Positions 1 to 11,472 of a stretch of DNA of 64,000 nt are shown here, in pieces (the first letter of the stretch is position 1; every line of letters starts with the position of its first letter). The DNA is taken from positions 310,001-374,000 of the forward strand of contig CP099422.1 in the NCBI GenBank assembly GCA_024114885.1, read 5' to 3'. The position numbers and the translations under genes are program-made. Below the pieces are notes generated by a model. That model worked only from the letters and a program-made list of their open reading frames with translations. It was not told the origin of the DNA and did no database searches. The DNA is from Septoria linicola (taxonomy: Eukaryota; Ascomycota; Dothideomycetes; Mycosphaerellales; Mycosphaerellaceae).

Positions 1-2920
1 CTATTAAAAGAAGACCTAAAAGACTAGCTCTTATATTAGTAGATATCTATAGACTATTACTATTATTAGTAAAAGGTTTTATATAGTAGCTTAAGATTAT
101 TAATAACTTCTTAAGAAAGAAATAGGCATTTCTACTTAAGGCTAGATTAGATATACTAACTACTCTTTAGAACTAGAGGATTAAGGCAGAAAGGTAGTTA
201 GTAGCACTCCTTAAGTCTATAAGGGCTAATAATGCTAGAGAGATTACTACTTTAATTAAATAGTAGGAGAAGGACTTTAGAATTACTTTTAAGCTAACTA
301 AGGCCTATAATTTACTCTAGAATAGAGTAGTTAAGAGGTCTATCTAAATATTAGAGGCCTCTATTAGAGTAATACTTAAAGAAAGCAAGATACCTATTAA
401 ATTTTAGCTAGAAGCTCTTAAAGTATAAGTATATATAAGGAACAAGCTTCTAAATAGATCTAATATTAAGGGATTCAAGCTCTTACCTAATAAGGCTTTT
501 AATAGGATTAAACTAATAGTCTCTTACCTTAAGGTATAGGGATATAGAGCTATAGTATATATAGATACAAGAGTATAGCCTTAGTAGGTAAGGAGTAATA
601 AACTAATAAATAGAGGGAAGGATACTATATTTATTAGATACTATAATAATATAGTAAAGGTATAGAAGTTCTAGGAGCTAGATATAAAGGCTATTAAGTA
701 GTATACTAATATAATCTTCTTTAAAGATAAGCTAGGTAGAGAATTAGACTTAAATATTAAGATTAAGAATCTCTCTAGTTTAGCTCTAGAAAGAAGACCT
801 ATTAGAAGGCTAAGAACTATTAGCTAGCCTACTCTATAAGCTAGTAGAAGTACTCTAGGTGCTCCTAGTCTAGGCTAGTAGAAGCCTCCTCCCCCTTAGC
901 TATTAGTATAGGTTTAGGAAGGAAAGAAACTCTTTATATAACTTCTACCTCTACTAGAAGATATAGGAGAGTATAGAAAATTCCTAGACTAAGGGAAAGT
1001 TAAGAAAGAATCTAAGAATTCTGCCTAAGAAACTATAGAGATAGATTATAAGTAGATAGCTCTAAGGCAAACCCTTAGAAAGAGAAAAGTATCCTAAGAG
1101 CTTAATAGATTTAACTAGAAGCTAAAGCTAGTTAGGCTTAAGCTAGATTAGAATAGTTAGCTAGATAAGGAAATGCTCCTAGAGTATTAGGCTTTCTTCT
1201 TAGCTATAAGCTCTATTAACCTAGATATCCTATAGGACCTAGAATTCTTAGAGAAAGTTAAAGAGATTATATTCTCTACTACTAAAGAAGTAGGAATATA
1301 TAAATAGGAGGTTCTAATCCTAAGGAACTATAAGGAAGTAGTAAGTAATCCTAAGTAGGGTTATCTCTAGTAAGAAGCTATTTAGAAAGAGCTAGATATA
1401 CTTACAAGTAATAATACCTAGACTATAGTAGTCCTACTAAAAGGGGCTAACCTAGTTACCTTAAGATAGGTCTTTAATATTAAGAGAAAACTTAGTAGTG
1501 CTATTAAAAAGTTTAAGGCAAGACTAGTTATAAGAGGGTTCTCCTAAAAGTATAGAGTAGACTATATAGAAACTTTTACCTCTATAGTTAGGCAGGATAC
1601 TCTAAGAGGATTTATAGCTATAGTCTATAAGAAGGACCTAGTTCTATACTAAGTAGATATAAACAATGCATTTATAGAGAGTACCCTATATAAGGACATC
1701 TATATAATCCTACTACTAGGTATTAACCTACTAACTAGTATAGTCTTATAAGTTCTAAGGAGTCTCTATAGCTAAAGCAAGCTATAAGAGACTAGAATTA
1801 GCTATATATATTAAAGCTAAAAGGAATAGGATTTAGACAATTAGAAGTAGACCTATATCTTCTAATCTATAAGAAAAGGAAAGACCTAATAATCCTAATC
1901 TATATTAATAATATACCTATTACTATAGAGAGACTAGAAGATGTCCTCTAGTTCAAAGACTAACTTAGTAAGGTCTTTAAGATTAAAGATCTTAGAGAAC
2001 TAGACAAGATTCTTAGAATAAGACTAATAAGAAATAGATAGTAAGGCTAGCTAAAACTTAACTAGAAGTACTATATCTAAGAGAACCTAGCTAAGATAGG
2101 AATAGGTTAAGAGACTATATTACTAACTCTTTTACTAATAGACAGCTATAAAAGTCTAAAGCCTACTAGACTAAATAATAAAAGGTATAATAAATAGGAG
2201 TACTAATCTATTATTAGAATATAGATATAGCTTATAACTATTATAAGACTAGACATCTTATTTACCCTTAGAAGGTTAAGCTCCTATATTAGTAATCTAA
2301 TAGTAGGATATATAAAGGCTCTAAAGAAGCTAACTAGATACCTAAGATCAAACCTAGACCTTAGTTTAAAATACTTAAGGAATAGTTAAGGCTATCTTAC
2401 TAGATATATAGACTCTAACTATATAATAGACAAGACTAATAGAGTCTTAATCCTTAGATATGTTTTCTTCCTTTATAGTATACTAATCTCCTAGATAAGC
2501 AAGAAGCAGAAATCTATAGCTACATCTATAATAGAGGCTAAATATATAGCTATAGGAGTATATATAAAGTAGTTATAGTTCCTTAGTACTCTTTTAAGAG
2601 AGCTTAGATACCTAGAGTTAGTAGGAGAATGTTCTTACTAACTAAGGATCCTTAGTAACTAGGAAACTATTACTAGAATTAGGCTAATTTAGCTAAAAGG
2701 TAATAACTAAGCTACCCTTACTCTAGTTAAGGACTTATATATTTATAACAAGTCTAAATATATTAATATCTTATATAATACTATAAGAAAGCTCTAGTAG
2801 AACAGACTTATCTCTATAGAATATATAAATATAAAAGAGATAGTAGTAGATAGTCTTACTAAGCTAAAGAATAGACTATAGTTTCAGGAGTTTATAAGGT
2901 AGCTCTACCTTATATAAGAG
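1..2920 (+). mobile_element. RIP-degraded Ty1/copia retrotransposon pol (5' end outside window)
   Basis: No open frame survives, but reading through the stops recovers copia pol in order. Around 1510-1625 lies the start of the reverse transcriptase, KFKARLVIRGF followed by DYIETFTSIVR, matching the usual KARLVARGF...DYEETFAPVVR. Around 1651-1710 is the DxxxAFLxG...EIYM equivalent (DINNAFIES...KDIYI). Near 1761-1790 is a SLYGLKQ-like segment. Near 1887-1915 is LIYINNI, where the catalytic YVDD has become YINN, as G-to-A change of GAT codons would produce. RNase H follows at about 2406-2575 (DSNY...VFFLY...KKQKSIATSIIEAKYIAI), and the pol C-terminus ends near 2915. TAG and TAA interrupt every domain. 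I found no CpG in this stretch and CpA/TpG are scarce, the signature of RIP. The upstream gag and integrase parts are not recognised with confidence. Confidence 0.85.
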
Positions 2921-4210
2921 ATATATAAAAGATAACTCCAAGCCTTAAAGTTAGACTAAGAGGAGTCTAAAAGAAAGATTTTAGTTACTTAACTCCTCCT
3001 TAGTTAGACTTTATAAAGTCCTAAATACCCTTACTAATATTAGACCTATTACTAACTACAATATTACTATATAGCACCTAGCTAAACTAGATACCCCCTA
3101 AGGCTAAGTACTAGTTAATATTAAAGACCTTCTCTATAGTAGCTATTATCTCCTCTACTAGTATATAGTTACTCTACTCCCTAGCTTAATATAAGATCCT
3201 TATAGCTAAGAATAGTATACCCTAAAGGCTATTAGGGAACTAAGAAGCTATATAGAATATAACTAAGTAGGAGACTAGGCTATAAGGAATCTAGGGAGCT
3301 ATTAGAATTAGCTATAAGAAAGGATAGGGGTAACTTACTAGATAGTCTATGTCCTAAACAATCTACTCCTATATAAGAGAGGAGGAAGATCTTATAGAAG
3401 GTATTTCTTTTACCTTTTTATAGGAGATAGTAGTATAGAAAGTTTATTAGATTAATAGTTAGTGCTATCTAGTTATTAGTCTAAAAAGCAAGTACTTAAT
3501 AACTAATTAAGATTAGGACTAGTATTTAAGTACTATAGATAATCTATTGAAAGATCTAACTATATAGTATAAGTAGGAGTATTAAGAATATATCCTAGAT
3601 AGTTAGTCTAGATATAGACTTCTAAGTATAGTTCTAGATACCTAAGGCATCTACCTAAGGCTTAGTAAGAGGTATATCTTGCTTCTCTTTCTTCTTCTCT
3701 TAGATAACTAACTTAATTAACTTTATATTTAGTTCCTAGCATATTACTACTATACTATATATATAAGTTAGTTTAAGATTGATCCTCTATTCTTCTTTAC
3801 TACGCTATACCCTCCTTAATATTATATAGTATATAATACGCCCTCTACTTTTAATATTTAATATACTTAGCTTCTATACTAGAGTAGGTAATAATTAGTT
3901 ATCTACTAGACTTCTAAAGGATTAGTAAGTTACTAAGTATAAAGATAAATCTACTAAGTACTTTATTACGCGTATAGCCGTATCTAAGTACTCTAGCGTA
4001 GGGTTTCTAAGGTAGCGTAAGAGTAAGCCTATATAGTAGGTAATATCTAGTCTAGTAATTATAGTAGGCTATAGTAGCTCGCTAATTACTATCTAGTACT
4101 ATTTTTAAAGTAAAGTAGTAGCTTAATAGCCTTCGGAGGCCTTACGGAGTCCGTGTCGCGCTAGAACTAGTATATATAGTAGTAAAGAGTCCTTAATTTA
4201 ATACTTCTTA
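2921..4210. other. AT-rich RIP-type DNA downstream of copia pol, possible LTR remnant
   Basis: The same TA-rich, stop-filled composition continues past the pol C-terminus, so this should contain the element's 3' untranslated part and LTR. I could not identify LTR ends because the other LTR is outside the window. From about 3,800 CpG dinucleotides reappear, for example near 3,803, 3,838 and 3,967-3,976, although the sequence is still AT-rich. The last part may therefore be a different or less heavily mutated insertion. No gene is visible. Confidence 0.6.
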
Positions 4211-4320
4211 CCGTCGCCTTCTAAAGGTCTTTAAGTCGCCTACTAGAGGTCTTTAAGTCGCCTACTAGAGGTCTTTAAGTCGCCTACTAGAGGTCTTTAA
4301 GTCGCCTACTAGAGGTCTTT
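4211..4320. repeat. 22-bp tandem repeat, five copies
   Basis: GTCGCC recurs at 4213, 4235, 4257, 4279 and 4301, exactly 22 bp apart. The unit is about AGTCGCCTACTAGAGGTCTTT plus one base. The last four copies are nearly identical and the first is diverged (CTTCTAA in place of CTACTAG). Each unit keeps a CpG, unlike the CpG-free copia DNA to the left. The array sits inside the AT-rich block, about 120 bp before the switch to normal genic DNA. Confidence 0.9.
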
Positions 4321-4739
4321 TTATTATACTAGATAGCGCTACTCTTGCGAGCGGTAGTACGAGGGCTTATAACTAGTTAATATAATAAGTTGATTGTTGT
4401 TATAAAGAAGTAACTAGCTACGGAAACCTCGAGTTGCGAATGCGTGTCGACATTCTTGGCACTCTAAAGTGCCTGAGGCATCCATACTGATCAAGTGTAT
4501 GTCAACTGTAAAGAGAAGATGGCACGTTCGCGGATTGTGAGTGAAGCATTAGGCTACTCAATTATTCTGACAAACGTTTGTAAGTGTGCGATCCATGCCG
4601 CGGTTATCATACGCACAGACTACACGGAATCCAGTCCAATGCAGGCAAAAGCTGGTCCCTTCCGACAGTACGAAGCCTCCCCCAAAACGACCTTGTCGTG
4701 TCTTCATTGTGGAGCAGTCCCCAGATTTCGCTCATCAAC
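4321..4739. other. Boundary between AT-rich RIP block and genic DNA
   Basis: Composition switches abruptly at about 4,410-4,445, from TA-rich to balanced DNA with frequent CG. The short open frames here have no recognisable protein character. The right part is presumably the 3' flank of the minus-strand gene that ends at 4740. Confidence 0.6.
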
Positions 4740-5886
4740 CTACTGCTGAGCGCTGAGCTTTTTGGATTTCATCATCTCTAGCATCGCCAACGTTGCTGGA
4801 CCGTCCTCTGGCTCTTCTTCATCGTCAAGACTCACGCTGTTGGTGTTAGGAATCGCCATCGATTGCTGGAATGGTCTGTGGAAGTGGGCCTTGCGTTTCT
4901 TGTACAGTCGCTCTGCTTCGTTGCTATTGCTTCCTCTGGAGTCAATATCGTCTTCACTGCTGTCGCGCTTGCGCTTGTTCGAGGCAGCAGTAGCTGGCAA
5001 TTCTGACGATGATGTCTTGCCACGTCCCTTTTGACCGTGCTGAGCTTCAGCAGCAGCTTGACTCTTGCCGTTCTCAATAGAAGACTGTATCAGCGCGGCG
5101 CTCACGTTTGCCGGCCGCATCTCTATCTTCGCCACAGCTTTCTCACGCTCGATGACAGCAGAGTTCAAGCGCTTCGTGATGTTGTTTCGCGTCACTTCCT
5201 TCCCATGTCTGTTCGCTGCGACGCCAGGAGTCATGGCCTTCTTCTCCATTGCTCGCTTTGCGTTGATGGCTGGGCAGATCTGCTTCGGCTCATACAGGAG
5301 TCGCACTTTGAGGAGGATGCCGCCGTAAAGGTGGTTAGAAGGCACATATTTGCCTGCTTCCAGACCGTATAGGATTTCGTGTGCGTTCAGGTGCTTGTAC
5401 TCAGAGTCTTGCTCCTGGATTGCGTAGGCTTTTCTCAACGCCTTGCCTGGACCGTGAAGTATGCTTGCAGCTGCTTCAGCTCGGTTGGTCTGTGCAGAGG
5501 TGTTTCCATCAAGAGTGGTAGCACTTCGCGTAGTCACTATGACTGGGTCGAGACCGGGTTCCATCAAATATGCGAGCGAATTAGTCTCATGGACAACGTG
5601 AAGACATTCGGCCGGCTTACTGCAGGCCGCACCATCTCGCGCACATCGCTATTGGGCTCTTGCGCAGTCTCATCGCGGTCTGGTGATGCATCTACGCGCT
5701 CCGAGTCGTCACGTCCAGTGCTTGTTTCTCTGTCGCCGATTGCTGGGTAAGGCGAGACAGTCATGCTGTAAATGTACTGACGTCCGTTCCGCGTCACTGC
5801 GTTCAATCAGTCGACGCGTTGACGCACTTTGAACAGCGTAAAATACCTCTTATATCGCGCACAAGGATCTCGTCGCTGTCGGCCAT
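4740..5886 (-). CDS. Unknown conserved-looking protein, 349 aa, three exons
   Basis: I do not recognise a family. The start was chosen at 5886 (MADSDEILVRDIR), which splices in frame through two introns, 5797-5846 (50 nt, GTATTT...CAG with CTGAT branch site) and 5649-5695 (47 nt, GTAGAT...TAG). The exons sum to 1,050 nt, an exact multiple of three. The middle part has a cysteine-bearing segment (CARDGAACSKPAECLHVVHE) followed by an aliphatic, mixed region. The C-terminal third is basic and low in complexity (NKRKRDSSEDD, LYKKRKAHFHR), which looks like a nuclear localisation signal, and it ends with an acidic patch and MLEMMKSKKLSAQQ. A nuclear role is an inference only. It is the first gene next to the transposon block, and it appears intact. 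Confidence 0.6.
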
Positions 5887-7136
5887 AATGCCAACTCCAC
5901 TCGTCATTGTCGCGGCCAGCCCCTTAGCCTGTTGTCTGATGGATGGTGGATTGATCAAGCAATGGCAGTGCGCGAGCTATTGTTCAAATGGTGTGTGAAG
6001 TTAGTGACTGGATGTTCAATCGAGTGTTGAAGTCGCGAAGTGCGAAAGTGCTTCACAAGCAGGAGGGGTGTGTTTGATAGAAGAAGGCTGCACCGATAGC
6101 CTGCAGCTGCATGCCAAGAGTTTCACAACAACAACATCGCCTTCACATCGCGGCTCGCTGGCCTAGACTGCTCACTGGATCAATGATACTGTTGATTCGA
6201 CTGCTAGATTGGCTTCCTCCCTTCTCAGCAGCTGCGCGAGACGAGCATTCGGTGAGTCCCCTGGCCGCGAAGCCCCTTGGCGGCTGCTGTGCAGGCTATG
6301 CTGCAGCTATCTTGGGTCTAACATGACTGGTAAGGCTACTCGATGCAAGCTTGAGCTCATTAGATCGTCTATAATAAAGCTTGCAATGGGTATATGTGGG
6401 AATAGTGGCAACCATCGTGGAACAGCAGAGAATAGCAGGCTTCTGATGATGGAGCCCGGCAGGAAAGTGTCGAGATGTGCGTCATATCATTGCGTCGCTT
6501 GGACTTCTACAACAAAGATATCACTGGTCCAAGACAAAGAGATAAGTCGCAAGCACAATTTGTCAGAGAATCTCAATTGCGAATACAAAGGAAGCACTGT
6601 TGAAGGCCGGGATATTGAGGCGTCAAGTGAGTGTCAGCAGAGTTACAGGAGGACCACGACAAAGACAGGGACGAGCAAGTGCCTTAAACATTATTCATTA
6701 TAGCTATACTGATAGTATGTAGTCATGCCATGACCAAAGTCTGCCCAACGCTGATATACTGTCGTAAAGTCGTAATCATGTCGCCCGTTCGTCTCCTGAA
6801 TTTCATGAGCAACCTGCCTAGTTACCCTCTCATGGTGTTCGTAGATGCTGCAACGCAGCACATGAAGCCGTCCCCCTTCGCTGAATATCACAACCAAAGA
6901 GCATGCTGCTCTCTCACTTAATTCCCTGCCCATATGCATATGCTGATCTGGAGCACTCGAAAAATGCCTCCCATACTCCTATTCGCTTAGAGTTCACGAT
7001 CAAAATAACAACCCCGTCCTGTCCAGTGAAATGTTCCCAATCATACCAAAAAGTTTGAAAGTCCAAAACGCTCAAACCCCACGCTGAATATCAGCTTTCC
7101 CGGCCTCTCCCGTCCTTGCCCTGGTCTGACGCAATT
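5887..7136. other. Intergenic region, no supported gene
   Basis: The largest open frame here (6209-6703, plus) has no recognisable domain, an odd composition and no plausible splicing partner. The left part should contain the promoter of the minus-strand gene starting at 5886. The right part should contain the 3' untranslated region of the gene ending at 7137. I see nothing else I can support. Confidence 0.5.
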
Positions 7137-8651
7137 TCAGGAGACAACCCAGCCGGGCAGAGGGGGCTGTGGTCCACCATGCTTTGCTGCCTGTAGAGCT
7201 GACTTCTTTGCGGCTCTATACTGGTTTCTCAATTGTCCCATAGGGATCCCGAGCTGCTTTGCTTTCAACTTGAGTGCGGCGGTTACACGCTTGGTGAACA
7301 TCTTAGTCGGCTTATCTTCTTCATATTCGCCGGGCTTCAGAGCTTTGATAGCGTCTTCGATAGGATCATACTCGTGATTGATTCCAAGTCGTATCGCTAG
7401 CTCGCCGACCCATAGATCTGAATCGATGACACCATTCAGGATCTGCTGGTCTGTGTATTGCGCGTATGGTCTGCCGGAAGCTGAGTTACGGGCGTCGTGG
7501 GAGATCTTGGGGCCTCTTCTTCCTTTCAGCTTGCGCTTTCGGGCAGGAGGAGCCGCTGACGGCGCAGTGCTTGGCTGAGGCACAGAGAGAAGTGGGGCAG
7601 CAGCCCCTGTAACTGCGGCAATTGGGACACTGGAGAACATGTGGGAAACCCTGGCACCTGGGCTCAGACTATTCTGACTGTTTGACGGAACCAAGGGATG
7701 CCAATTCTCACGCTCCGTGCTTCGGCCAGTGGTCTCATCATAGTCGATGTAAGGCTCACGGTAGAAGAAGAGAGTGCCGACTTTCTTCTTACTCGGGTGC
7801 GGTTCGCAGATTGTTACAGTAAACTCGTCTGTGAATGTTGGGCTGGTGATAACACAAGCATCGAAATGAAGCTCGCCATAGCCAAGCTTCTGTGCAGTGA
7901 CTGTACGCTCGCCCAGGTAGTAGAATAGGTTCCGCTTCATTGATGGTTGTGCAGGAGTGTCGTCGACACAGGCTTCTAGCGGTTCAAGAAGTTCGTCCAT
8001 ATCGACGACAGATCGAAGATAATCGATCGCTTGTTTCGACGGATAGAGGCCTTGTTCTTGAACATACTCTGTAGCAGCATCTACCGCCGAGTCCATAGCA
8101 CGAGGGCTGTCGTTACCGATGGACAGCTGATAGTGGGAAAGGGCGCGATTGATGTAGTCGCCTTGCAGAGCCGTGACCTCCACGACAATCGATGGCTTGC
8201 CAGCACCGAACAGTGGTACATTCGCCCAGCGGAAGATTTTGTCGGCCTCACGGTGCATCGTAAGTGATTCAGCTGCTGGCAGTTCTTGTTCATAATCGGT
8301 CCGAAGGGAGTCGTACAGCTGCTGCTCTTCGTCAGAGCTCTCGTCAACGTCATCGCAGCTCTCTCCATCAGCGTCAGCATCAGAGAGGAGGTCCTCCACC
8401 AAATGCTGGGCTTGGAGAACGTCGGGCGCTTGCTGAGATCTCAGGGTCTCAGCTTGCGGCTCCTCATTTTCGTCCTCGGCGTCAAAATCGTAGCCAGACG
8501 CCCGATCCAGATTCTGCCGCAGGAAGTAGTCGACTGGTGCGGCATTTTCGAGGGAAGTATTGAAGTCAAAGTCGAAGTCGAAGCCATTGTCCAAGATTCG
8601 GTCGCCAAATATCAGCGGAGGCTGGTCCGACTGAGCCTGGTCGGCGCTCAT
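7137..8651 (-). CDS. Unknown 504-aa protein with acidic N-terminus and basic C-terminal region
   Basis: This is a single-exon frame with an ATG at 8651. I recognise no family. The first 130 residues are strongly acidic and low in complexity: a DFDFDFN repeat, then DAEDENEEPQ, DADADGESCDDVDESSDEE. Residues of about 140-330 look like a folded domain (RWANVPLFGAGKPSIVVEV, ELHFDACVITSPTFTDEFTVTICEPHPSKKKVGTLFFYREP across the span). A proline/alanine-rich linker then leads to a basic patch KRKLKGRRGPK, resembling a nuclear localisation signal or an AT-hook. The final about 110 residues are helical and lysine-rich. The layout suggests a nuclear chromatin- or transcription-associated protein, which is inference from composition. 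Length, composition and an uninterrupted frame support a real gene. Confidence 0.75.
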   Translation of the reverse strand: MSADQAQSDQPPLIFGDRILDNGFDFDFDFNTSLENAAPVDYFLRQNLDRASGYDFDAEDENEEPQAETLRSQQAPDVLQAQHLVEDLLSDADADGESCDDVDESSDEEQQLYDSLRTDYEQELPAAESLTMHREADKIFRWANVPLFGAGKPSIVVEVTALQGDYINRALSHYQLSIGNDSPRAMDSAVDAATEYVQEQGLYPSKQAIDYLRSVVDMDELLEPLEACVDDTPAQPSMKRNLFYYLGERTVTAQKLGYGELHFDACVITSPTFTDEFTVTICEPHPSKKKVGTLFFYREPYIDYDETTGRSTERENWHPLVPSNSQNSLSPGARVSHMFSSVPIAAVTGAAAPLLSVPQPSTAPSAAPPARKRKLKGRRGPKISHDARNSASGRPYAQYTDQQILNGVIDSDLWVGELAIRLGINHEYDPIEDAIKALKPGEYEEDKPTKMFTKRVTAALKLKAKQLGIPMGQLRNQYRAAKKSALQAAKHGGPQPPLPGWVVS

Positions 8652-9718
8652 ATTGGAGGCGCTGTTTCCAATACTGACCAGCGTACTGCGAATATGTTAG
8701 TTTACGTCAATATAAGATAGCACAACCGTCATAGTACACACCCAGAGCGTCGCTAGCTATTGAAGGTGGTGGGTGGTGAGTGACGGAATTGTTCTGGTAC
8801 GTGGTGGTCGTGGTCAGTGATGTCGGTGTGGTTGATGAAGAAGAAGTTGACCAGCAACAGTGGTGCTTTTTGTGTCGTCAATTGCGGCCCGCCGGCAGCA
8901 CCGGCCTGAATAGACTCAGTGCTACAATAGCAATGCCCTTCTCAGCTTCAGTATTGTGGTGATCGGGGTCGAAAAGTGATGTCGACCGCCGATCTTCTCC
9001 GATTTAGCATATGACATTTCGATCTGGCGCTCATGAAGTGAGATCGGAAGATGCCGAGCTGCGGGTTGACAGCTGACGATGGTAAGCTGCGTGCCCATTC
9101 ACTTTGGGGTCGAGGAGAGAGGGCAGAGGGCGGCTCTGAGGTCGATTGATATCATGCGGCCAGCTGTGTCGATGGGTCAATCGAAGATCGTAGGGCGGCG
9201 GTATCTATATAGGTTAAGCGACGGATGTATAGGAAGCTCACTGCAAGGCGTTGGAGCTGCCGTGGGTGTTAGAGCAGGGGTCTGATGGTCTATATGGTCG
9301 GTCACTAAACATCAGCGGCAGCAGCAAAGGCCATGAACCCCCAAACAGCCTTCTTTCAACTAAAGATACCACTGCTGATGGCAATCGTTCCTGAAGCAAG
9401 CAGACTCAGCTCCAGGCGACAGGGGTACACGCCCACAGTCGCATCCTCCGACGATGAACGCGATCTGAGTTGATGCCGGGATCGTCGAGCAGACATGCCA
9501 GCTTCATAGCAGCTTTCACGCGATTGGGTCTATCGCCCAGCGAGTCGTCCATCGCTCCGATGAGCTTGGAAAGACAAGTACGAGCAGGTTGAAGACCTCG
9601 CTGAGGACAAAGACTCCCAAAAGCGGACAATAGAGCCAATGTGCGCGACCCACACAGCGACTCCTTTGTTTTTCATACAGGCGAGCGCAAGGACCATGCC
9701 GCGACAATGGAGCACATC
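8652..9718. other. Intergenic region between unknown gene and P450
   Basis: The left part is the presumed promoter of the minus-strand gene starting at 8651. It includes a GT-rich stretch at about 8,765-8,850 on the plus strand. No open frame with protein-like features was found. The right part lies downstream of the P450 stop codon. Confidence 0.5.
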
Positions 9719-11472
9719 TCAATGTTCCAGTCCAGTCACTCTAATCCTGATGCCCTTTGAGTCCAGCTTAGGGCTCGGCAAGAAGAAGTCATGTCCAAGC
9801 AGGACATCAGTGATGTCAGTCTCGTAGAGCTCAAGCTCGCACTTCCTGAAGATTGTACCCGCGGCGAGGAACAGCTCCATCCAGGCAAGACTGGCTACAC
9901 ATCAGCACCATTGACGCTGGCACATCACGACAGACCTTTACTGACTTGATGCCCAAGCAACTCCGAGGCCCCTTGCCAAATCCAACAAAGTACCGCTCTA
10001 GCGGACTGCCATCAGGCGCTTTTGGCGACTTGCCGAGCCATCTCTCCGGCTTGAAAGTCGCCGCATCGATGAAGTAGTCATCATTCAGCTGTACGTCCGC
10101 GATAGTCATCGAGATTGGCGTCCCCGCTGGAATTACCCAGTCTCGCCATGGGAGCGGCTGGGATAGCACGCGTGGGTTGCGAGCAGAAACTGAAAGCGAG
10201 AGGCGCACGCCCTCCTTCAGACATCCTCTCAGATATGGTAAGGTTTCGAGCTTAGCATAGCTGAAGGCATTTGGGGCTGAGACATCAGGTATAGCCTCGC
10301 GAAGCTCTGTCTTGAGCTTACTTAGGATCTCAGGACTTGATAGCACGTAGTAGAATGTTTGGCAAAGGGCCCAGGAGGTCGTTTCGATACCGGCTCCGAG
10401 CAGGAGTTGAGCTTCTTCAGCGAATCTAAGGTTGGTCTTTTCGGATTCTGGGAGGTGCTGATCAACTAGTAAAGTATGGAAGATCGTTGGGTACTCGGGC
10501 AGCTTTGCGCCTTGTTCGACTTTAGTTCGCTCAGATGCGATCTTGGCTCCTAGGTCCTGTACACATCCGTCGGCGATCAGATTGTGGTGTATTCCTCAGC
10601 TGACTGACCTTTTGCAAAGCGAGCAGCTTAGCCAGTGGCGGATTCATCGCAGCATTCCAGCTGTCCGGTAGTCTATTGAGCAACTTCAACACAACAGTCA
10701 GCTAATGATCAGTGGTGGCTCTACTTTGAGTAACAACCTACAGAGTGCATCCAAGGAAACTGGAGAGCAACATGCCCAAAGGCCGATACAGCCATGAAAG
10801 CATCGTGAAAAGAGTCCGTAAAGCCATCCAGCGACAAGTGATCATAATCATACCCAAAGCAGTAATTCGTCACAACATCCCCAGCGAAGGCAGAGAACGC
10901 TTCCGTGATCTTGCACACACTGCCTGTCTCGTTGGACTTCTCCAGACCTCGACAGAAGATATCCAACTTCTTTTGCACGACTGACTCGAAGTTTAGAATA
11001 GCTTGGCGCGAGAACATGTAGTTCAGCGGAGCTCTTCTAGCCTTGTGCTGCGTGGGATCAGATGTCGTAAAGACGGAGCTGCTGTTGCCGAATCTGCCAG
11101 CAGTCCATTCGTACTTGGCCGTCTTGTTGTGCTTTACATAGAGTGTGTCCCAGAATGGCGGGTCTTGGATATGCACCTCATACGGAGTGATTCGCACAAT
11201 GCTTCCTGTTCGAGCCATGTCAGCGTCAAGAATCCTAGGCTTGACTCCAGTGCCTTACCATACTGCCGGTGCAGGTCTTCAATGTGGAAGGAGAACTTTC
11301 CGTTCAGCACGATCTCGTAGTAAGCTTCATACCACTTCGTTAAAGCAGCAAGCTTCGGTCCAGGGAACTTCGCCAGCGGGCTGAGATACAGTCGGTATAT
11401 AGCTAGAGATACGAGGTATCCTAGGTATGCCAGCAAGGCCAGCACTGGGAGAGATGGTATCGAGGCTGCCAT
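9719..11472 (-). CDS. Cytochrome P450 monooxygenase, microsomal type
   Basis: A heme-thiolate monooxygenase with five exons and about 511 aa, the normal length. An N-terminal membrane anchor (residues about 7-30) leads into the proline-rich hinge LAKFPGPKLAAL. Spliced exons give QYGSIVRITPYEVHI, the I-helix AGIETT (about 306), the ExxR of KEGVR (about 366), FKPERWL, and the heme loop FGKGPRSCLGIN with the ligand Cys at about 451. Introns: 11206-11258, 10684-10741 (a closer acceptor at 10702 would add six residues), 10557-10608 and 9891-9945 (donor GTCAGT). The stop is at 9719, after VTGLEH. All key motifs are present, so it looks functional. It is divergent from a LaeA-like methyltransferase 684 bp away, which suggests a shared promoter and possibly a small secondary-metabolite module. 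The substrate cannot be told from sequence. Confidence 0.9.

Noticed and set aside
4211..4320. CRISPR-like array
   Set aside because: The 22-bp units are directly abutting with no spacers and the genome is fungal, so this is a simple tandem repeat.
6209..6703. 164-aa plus-strand frame
   Set aside because: No domain, odd composition, poor start context and no splicing partner.
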